Assembly: GCF_950023065.1 (NCBI RefSeq)
Contig: NC_088678.1
Location: 47,296,580 to 47,360,579 of the forward strand
Origin: Planococcus citri
Taxonomy: Eukaryota > Arthropoda > Insecta > Hemiptera > Pseudococcidae
DNA: 64,000 bases
Direction: 5' to 3'
Positions 57,951 to 64,000 of this stretch are shown here, in pieces. Position 1 is the stretch's first letter. Each line of letters starts with the position of its first letter. The notes beneath the pieces were generated by a model that made no database searches, had not been told where the DNA came from, and saw only the letters and a program-made list of their open reading frames with translations. The translations under genes were made by a program, and so were the position numbers.

Positions 57951-58691
57951 CAGTAGTCCCCGCTTAATGGAATCGGTTTGGGCCGAGGTACTTTTAATTC
58001 TATTAACCGGGATATTCTAATAAGCGGTCCAATAAAAAAGGCAGAAAAAGTTTTGAAATATGTATCCTGTATCTTTGCTTATATATTAACCTCGTACTAC
58101 GAAAATCCTACTCATATTTGGGCTTTCCCCTGGTCATAAATAGGTAAGCTTGGACTTCCTCCATCATTAGAATCGAGTTGACACCGGGTAACTATGTTTC
58201 ATTCTATAAACCAGGGAACGCTGAAGAATAAAACACACACAAAATTCAAATTCTGTTGAAATTTTATGACCTTTTGATGTTTTTAGGAGTCAATTTCAGT
58301 ACTTTTTTGGGTGTTTACTAACAGTTAGTCTTTTAATATGTTTTGAACACTTTTTTGGACAATTTTTATAAAATTTTACAAAAATTTCATCATTTTTTTT
58401 GCCAATTTTCACTCATTACAAAATAATCTTCATTTTGTGTTTTGATGCCATTTTAACATGTTTAAAACATGTCTTTTTGATCCACATTTTGTTAAATTTT
58501 GTCAATTTTCTGTGATTTTCTCCAACTTTTGAACATTAATCAATTCTATTAACCGAACTCGGTGCTCTTTTTCACTACAATAAGCGATAAAATTTACATG
58601 TAAGAAGATGCAAGCGTTCCGTCCCAACCCATTTCGATTCCATTATCCGAATTATTCTATTAACCGCGACTACATTAAGCGGGGACTACTG
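57951..58691. mobile_element. Tigger/pogo-like MITE, 741 bp, TA duplication
   Basis: The ends are CAGTAGTCCCCGCTTAAT and its exact reverse complement, flanked by TA at 57949-57950 and 58692-58693. The terminal sequence closely resembles Tigger-type (Tc1/mariner, pogo) termini. Sub-terminal words TTCTATTAACCG and GGAATCG recur on both sides. There is no transposase frame, so it is non-autonomous. Confidence 0.88.
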
Positions 58692-58693
58692 TA

Positions 58694-59388
58694 TACCATA
58701 GAGTTGAATTTCTTTTTTGCGAGTTGAGCAGTTAACTTGACTAAAAACCATGAGAGAAATGTGGCAAAGGTATCTGGTAAGGTGACTAGCACCTTCAATT
58801 TGCCTTTACCTAGGCTATAGGTGTGGTGAGGGGGAAACCATTTGCACATTTTGTACAAAATTAACTACCACTGACTAAGAACATAGTAATTTTTTGAAAA
58901 TTCCACTTCTCCATAATTAATTATAATTAATTAATAATTGATATTTTAAAACATTTCACTACAAATTCAAATCACTATCAATCGATGTGATGTGAACTTT
59001 TCTCTGTGTATTCTCCGACGACAATGGAAGTGAAGTGATTGATCACACAAAAATCCTGTTGTTTCGGATGTTTGTATGCTCCAATATTGCATCCTTAGTC
59101 CATGGCATCCAATTAATTCCATTCATTATATCAATGAAAGTATGTATGTGGAAGCCAAGTTGTTGGATCGTTTCTAAAATTATGGTTTCAACTCGGATAA
59201 TTAGAGTTGCTAGGCAAGAACTTGGAAAATTCAGAGACTTTCTGCTATTACTTCGTGCTATGATGAGACCATTTCGCTTTATAAGCAATAACCAACTTAT
59301 ATAGAATAGATAATGAATAAGTATAAACTTACCTATTCCTGAAAATATAGTTGGAAAATCGTGTATTTTTGAAGTACCATTCGAGCAC
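58694..59388 (-). pseudogene. Decayed minus-strand coding fragments
   Basis: Frames at 58858-58694 and about 59390-59043 have coding-like stretches (NFPSSCLATLIIRVETIILE, HTFIDIMNGINWMPW) but no recognisable domain and several breaks between them. They may belong with the fragment at 57538-57831. Confidence 0.25.
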
Positions 59389-59392
59389 AAAT

Positions 59393-60053
59393 GAAGAGCA
59401 CAGGGAAAGAACGATGTAACTTGATTTTTTTCAATTTTTTTTTTTTAGTGAAATTTTGTTCATTGAGGAATGCTCTTTCATGTAGTGTACGTAGTTTATG
59501 TTGAAAGTATTTTTATCGGCACTATTTTGCTCAAAAAACAAAAAATTGTAAGAGATGAAAAATTGAAAGTTTGAGGTAAAAAAAATTATAACATAAAATT
59601 TTTAATTTTTTTTTCTCGGTGGTATTTTATTCATTGAGCTAAGCACTTTCACCCAATGTTTATGAAAAATGCACATTTGTTCTATTTCACTCAGAATAAC
59701 GACTTGAAAATTGCACAAAAAACAAATACAGGGAAAGAACGACATAACCTGGCTGTTTACAGGGAAAGAACGACGTAAGTGGGCCGCGTACAGGGAAAGA
59801 ACGATGTAAGTAAGTGGTTTTCGGAGCAAAACGTTGCGTGCGCGTTAGTTTAAAAATGCTCTCATTGTATTCTGATGACTCGTGAATGATATTTTCATGC
59901 TCAGAATTGTTTTAATAGACTTTAGAAATATATCTGAAACAAAACTCACGCCAAATAATAATTATTTTCAAACTGAGAAACATTTCAATCTTTAAAACGC
60001 TCTCCTGTAAAATTTGCAAAATACCACTTACATCGTTCTTTCCCTGTGCTCTT
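59393..60053. mobile_element. 661-bp MITE-like element with iterated 20-mers
   Basis: The ends GAAGAGCACAGGGAAAGAAC and the reverse complement at 60027-60053 form a TIR of about 27 bp, flanked by AAAT at 59389-59392 and 60054-60057. The terminal word ACAGGGAAAGAACGAYRTAA also occurs three times inside as direct copies at 59728, 59759 and 59790. No transposase frame is present. The superfamily is not assigned. Confidence 0.8.
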
Positions 60054-60699
60054 CAAATAGGCAGATAAACTACAAAGTCTTGAATAGGACGAATTAGAAT
60101 TATATATAATATTATAATATAGATAGGCTAATCGGCATAAATTGGTGCTGTCTTCTCCATAAGTTCGAATCACAAGCCTTACAGAAACAATAGAATCATC
60201 TCCGTTAGCTACATAATTATAGTCTGAGTAAAACACAATCAAAAATATAATGCAAATTTCAATCATTCAGAAATCCGTGGCTGACGAGGGGGAGAGATAG
60301 GTGAAAACTCCGAAATTCGATATGTAATAAAATGATCAATCTGATCTAATTATTTTACTTATGTACTTATCATTATATTATAATTATTTAGATGAATGAA
60401 GTTGATGATAGTTTACCAGCGGCGGTTTTTGTTTAGATGTGAATTATATGGGTTCAACAGGGGTCGAGTCGACGTTTGTTCACCGAATCTCACACAGGCT
60501 CACTACCCAGGGTTGCCAGGTACTTGGGGGAAAAATCCGTGCTCAATAAAACGAAATTATTTATTTCCATGTGCACAGCCTTGGCTTGAAAATCTGCCAA
60601 AATCTCCACACAAAGAACACAATACATGTGATCAGGTTCAGGAAACACTGAAGAAACTAATTACTGAAATCTGAATATGCAGCAATATGGAAATGAAAA

Positions 60700-61150
60700 T
60701 TACGAATTATTTTGCTGCTGCACAAACGCTTCTCTATTCGCTCTTTCTTCAATGTCATTAATTGCAATTTGAATCAGCTTTTTCACCTGCAATTGGTCAA
60801 ATCAATTCATCACTTCACCGAGGCGTAACAAGACTGAAAAAAAGCCTTCATCACGGGGTCAACCTTATCCTCCTTTCTGGAACGACGTCCTTCGCCAGAT
60901 TTGCTTTTTATAAACGAAATTATTTCCATGTCTACAGCCTGGAATAGTTTTTTTTTTGGATTTGATGTGGGCAACGAATGCACACTGCAAACAAAAACAC
61001 TCAATTGAACACACATTCACAAATTATTTGATGTTAGAATTCTTACCTACTTGGTGTTTCCTGAACCTGGACAATCATCTTCTCTCTCCTCAGAGGAGAA
61101 ATCATCCAAGTCAACAGTATTATTTTGAGTTTGAATAGAAGAAGGAATTA
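60700..61150 (-). pseudogene. Possible BESS-type domain fragment
   Basis: Minus-strand pieces in order: VDLDDFSSEE (near 61110), AVDMEIISFIKSKSGEG... DPVMKAFFQSCYASVK (about 60949-60812), and FDQLQVKKLIQIAINDIEER ending at a TAA (60700). The FF-x-SC and L-Q-V-K-x-x-I pattern resembles the BESS motif at the C-terminus of MADF-BESS regulators. A frameshift and stop break it near 60810. A related copy of the AVxMEI segment is at about 60590-60540. Identification is tentative. Confidence 0.3.
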
Positions 61151-61393
61151 CTGGAATATTGTGTGTTCTTCTATTATATAGTTTTAAGCTGGAATATGCA
61201 TTTTTGTAACACTTCGATGAAAACTCTCAGCTTTCATCATAAAAAAACCACATATATTCCACCTAAAGTGAGTAAATTGAAGAAAAACAAGAACACAGTT
61301 TAATAACGCCTCAAAACTTGAAAGTCAACATTTTGAATGTAAATGAGTAAAATTAAAATTAAATTAACAATTAATACATTGGTTTACAATCTA

Positions 61394-62208
61394 CAGGCAT
61401 CGTAGCGGATCAGGGATCACTTTTTAAGTGACTTGGTCACTTTTTCCGCGAAAAGTCACTTTTGGTAACTTTTTTCATCAACAAGTCACTATTGGTTACT
61501 TTTCTTCCAAAAAAGTCACTTTTTTGATTTTTTTTCTTTTTGAATAAAAAAAATCGTTTTCTATCCAAATTATCTTTTTTTTTACTCATTTTCAAAGGAT
61601 TTAATGCGAATTTTCTTCACTAAACAATTTCAGAATATCAAAAACATCAATTTTTACTTTTCGAAACATCAGTTTTCGAAAGCCTTAGCCCATGTTTTCT
61701 TTTCTTTTTCAAAATCAAGCTGGAAATTTATTTGTTTAAAATCATGTTTTGAAGCCAGAAAATGAACTCATAACAAAACATCGTTTTTATGCCTCTCGAA
61801 ATACAAATTTTCAAGAGCTTTCGCCTCCCCCCCCCGCTTAGGCCTGCTCTTTTTTCATTTTCAAAATCAACTTCCTTCAAAAAAACATCATTCAAATTCT
61901 AAAATTTTAATCGTATAAAAATTAATCAACTTACTCGTTATCACATTTGAAAAAAAAAACGGATTTTCCTGTGGGACCGGGGAGATCAATCAAAGTAGGT
62001 AATGTTTTTCAGGTGAGATGTGTATTAAGTGTGATGTATCTCGGTTCGTGATTTATGAATCGTACCGATTTCTTATTGAACGTTTTTTACTTTTGTTTTT
62101 CGATTTTTTGCTCTCCTGAACGCTGGAATTAAAATAAATTGGTCACCTTTTTCACTGCTGAAAGTCACTAAAGTCACTTTTAAAAAAAAAATTTGGCTAC
62201 AATGCCTG
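61394..62208. mobile_element. 815-bp hAT-like MITE with 8-bp target duplication
   Basis: The termini read CAGGCATCGTAGC on the left and CAGGCATTGTAGC on the right (minus strand). ACAATCTA lies directly outside both ends (61386-61393 and 62209-62216). The 8-bp duplication and CAG start are hAT hallmarks. Sub-terminal regions on both sides are dense in AGTCACTTT/GGTCACTTT words, possible transposase-binding repeats. It has no transposase frame. Confidence 0.9.
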
Positions 62209-62216
62209 ACAATCTA

Positions 62217-62696
62217 GGACGGGCTTATTAATTTGATGATTTTTTGGAATGTTCTGGTTAAATTTATGCAAAAATACCAGATATGATCGAGTTTGAAGTA
62301 TTTTGCACAATAGCTCTGCTTTTCGAAATGATTTTTATAGCGGGGTCTACAACATCGTCATGAAAAGAATTTCCCTAGGAATCCATTAGGTACCGCTAAC
62401 TGTAGAACGTGAGTAGCGCATCTAATTCCTATCAAAAAGTAAATATTTATAGAAAACAAGAACTGAAAAATCCGTCAAAAATTTAATTAGCTGAAAAATG
62501 AGTCGTATGATTTATTTTGTCATTTTTTGAGCTCAGTTCCTGAAGTAATCCATTCTTTAAACATTCTTCACTGTTTTTGAGTTATTATTTTAAAAATTTT
62601 CTTTTTATCAACATTCATTATAAGCCTTGTTTGAGCTTTAGAATTCATGTACTTACTCAAAATGTTATAAAATTATGAGAGAAATTTCAATTTCAG
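62217..62696 (+). other. Upstream or intronic sequence of the right-edge gene
   Basis: AT-rich, no frame supported. It ends in the acceptor AATTTCAATTTCAG at 62696, so the exon to the right is probably not the first of its transcript. Confidence 0.5.
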
Positions 62697-62721
62697 ATCA
62701 CTCACGGGTCACAAGGTCACA

Positions 62722-64000
62722 ATGATGAACGCATCAAATAACACATATGAGACGATTGCAGTAAATGAGGTACTCGGGGATCGTTTCGTATTCTATGCGA
62801 CGCTTCCAACCCTACAAGAGATGGCATCTTATCGAGCGGCTCTTGCAATATGGTATAGCTACATTGCTCGATCAAATTACAACGAATTCAAAAAGAAGTC
62901 AAATGACGAGTTGATTGACAGTCTAGGTATTAAAGATAAGTATTGGGAGGAATGTAATAAAATTGTTGAATCTTTTAAAATGCCCCAAACAATCGAGGAA
63001 GTGCTTAAGAACTTCGTAGAGTTGGTTTATGGTGAAATGAGATCGTGGATAAGACATTTCAAGTACGAAATGTTTTCCTACAATTTGAAATCTCATACGA
63101 TTCAGCAATTTGATGCGAATTGTTGTGTCTGGTTTCCTAATGGTAAAATCAATTACGGTAAAACTGGTCCGAAAATGTTGGCTACTCCGGGGTTGACAGA
63201 TGTGCAGAAATTCGCCATCATGTCCGAGTTCTGTATGGAGGATGAAATACGTAAATTTCCCCTGCGTACGCTTCCCAAATCATTTATTAAACAGGTGACT
63301 CTCGAACGAGACTACTTAGTGTATTATTGGATGTGCTACTCGAAAAACGAATTGCGTAAAATACCGTTGAATAATTTCAGCTCGGTCGACGTTGTAATGG
63401 CTGTAATGTGTGAAACCACACATTGGACTGCTTTCGAGTACTTCTGGAATCGTTTGGGTACTGAGGATCAAGTAACTGTGGCCGTAGATAGATTCAATGA
63501 TCACAGTGCATGTCTTAATCAAGCAGAAACGCTTTCAATGATGTCCTGTCAGCAACAACAGCGTGTCTTATCCCTCATACCCGATCAGATATTGCTAAAT
63601 TTTTGGATTCGTTTAGATTTACCCGAGTCAGCAATGTGGACTTGGAAACATTGTAAACATCTAATGCCAGTTGAAAAATTTGCTAGAGTTGTGAATGAAA
63701 TATTTTATCGTAAGGTGCCTTTTGAAGAAGAAATGCGTTTGTTGATAGAAATGTGGGAAACAGCCTCTGATAAGCAAAGAAATCACGTTATTCAGACCAT
63801 GGAAGATGAAATAATTCGACCGTTTTTTTTCATGTGTAATCATTCTTTGGCTGCCTTCGAATTCTTGTATATTTTTCTATCGATGAAAAACGAAGATTTT
63901 AGAAAGGATGCGATTTTGAGGAATGCCAGCGAATTCGGATCAAATATTGTTGATCCAAATTCAATGAACAAGATAATCAACTTATGTTTGCCTGATCCCG
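62722..64000 (+). CDS. Large unknown protein, helical-repeat type (partial, runs off the window)
   Basis: An open frame of 426 codons plus one base starts at tandem ATGs (62722, 62725) and has no stop before the window ends; the exon begins at 62697 after an acceptor. Codon use and Trp/Cys/Met content are those of a real protein. Predicted content is almost all helical. Related helix segments recur: TAFEYFWNRLGTEDQVTVAV (about residue 236) and AAFEFLYIFLSMKNEDFRKD (about 377), with Trp-rich helices between (LNFWIRLDLP, TWKHCKHLMP). This suggests a diverged alpha-helical repeat fold. There is no signal peptide or membrane helix. I do not recognise the family; it could belong to a lineage-specific expanded family. 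It is not an element gene as far as I can see. Confidence 0.8.
   Translation, partial: MMNASNNTYETIAVNEVLGDRFVFYATLPTLQEMASYRAALAIWYSYIARSNYNEFKKKSNDELIDSLGIKDKYWEECNKIVESFKMPQTIEEVLKNFVELVYGEMRSWIRHFKYEMFSYNLKSHTIQQFDANCCVWFPNGKINYGKTGPKMLATPGLTDVQKFAIMSEFCMEDEIRKFPLRTLPKSFIKQVTLERDYLVYYWMCYSKNELRKIPLNNFSSVDVVMAVMCETTHWTAFEYFWNRLGTEDQVTVAVDRFNDHSACLNQAETLSMMSCQQQQRVLSLIPDQILLNFWIRLDLPESAMWTWKHCKHLMPVEKFARVVNEIFYRKVPFEEEMRLLIEMWETASDKQRNHVIQTMEDEIIRPFFFMCNHSLAAFEFLYIFLSMKNEDFRKDAILRNASEFGSNIVDPNSMNKIINLCLPDP

Noticed and set aside
44821..62750. Joining the exon at 44821-44887 to the right-edge exon at 62697 as one gene
   Set aside because: The phase-1 join runs into a TGA before the ATG of the right-edge frame.
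1..64000. CRISPR arrays, bacterial operons, rRNA or tRNA genes
   Set aside because: I saw no spaced direct-repeat array, ribosome-binding-site pattern or RNA-gene signature; the window looks eukaryotic throughout.

Overview
The window reads as AT-rich arthropod nuclear DNA. The evidence is a split gene with GT-AG introns from about 80 bases to 18 kb, a Ty3/Gypsy element, several small DNA-transposon relics and many short TACCTA/GTACGTA-type words. A sap-feeding hemipteran such as a scale insect or mealybug would fit, but no marker in the sequence proves that.

Layout. 1-13286: no supported gene; upstream sequence with poly-G runs. 13287-41676 (+): one split gene for a 1,587-residue single-pass membrane protein with a signal peptide, a long Ser/Thr-rich ectodomain, one transmembrane helix and one cytoplasmic tyrosine-phosphatase-like domain. 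All twelve coding exons join in phase and the spliced length is a multiple of three. Its first coding intron is 18.4 kb. It holds a complete Ty3/Gypsy LTR retrotransposon (17181-23281, same strand) with two LTRs that look identical base for base, a 4-bp target duplication, intact gag and pol, and a G_GGA_AAC slippery heptamer set directly before the gag stop codon. Beside the insertion lie a 220-bp tandem duplication and a perfect 24-nt palindrome.

43.4-46.05 kb (+): 5' end of a second transcription unit, with an NRF-1-like palindrome, several splice-bounded leader exons and a short coding exon; the protein is not recognised. 46.7-57 kb: a repeat-rich block with remnants of two related LTR retroelements on the minus strand. 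Each has a broken envelope-like gene, further small ORFs between envelope and 3' LTR, and a polypurine tract abutting a TGTWAT-type LTR start. An 898-bp TIR element with 8-bp target duplication sits between them. 57.5-62.2 kb: three MITE-like elements (Tigger/pogo-like with TA duplication; a 661-bp element with internal 20-mer repeats; a hAT-like element with 8-bp duplication) among decayed minus-strand coding fragments. 62697-64000 (+): an open frame of at least 426 codons that runs off the right edge and encodes an unknown, probably all-helical repeat protein.

How they relate: the phosphatase-like receptor and the right-edge protein are the best-supported host genes. The rest is mostly the record of repeated mobile-element insertion, with the gypsy copy the youngest and apparently still complete. 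All identities are motif-based readings by eye; no database search was possible.
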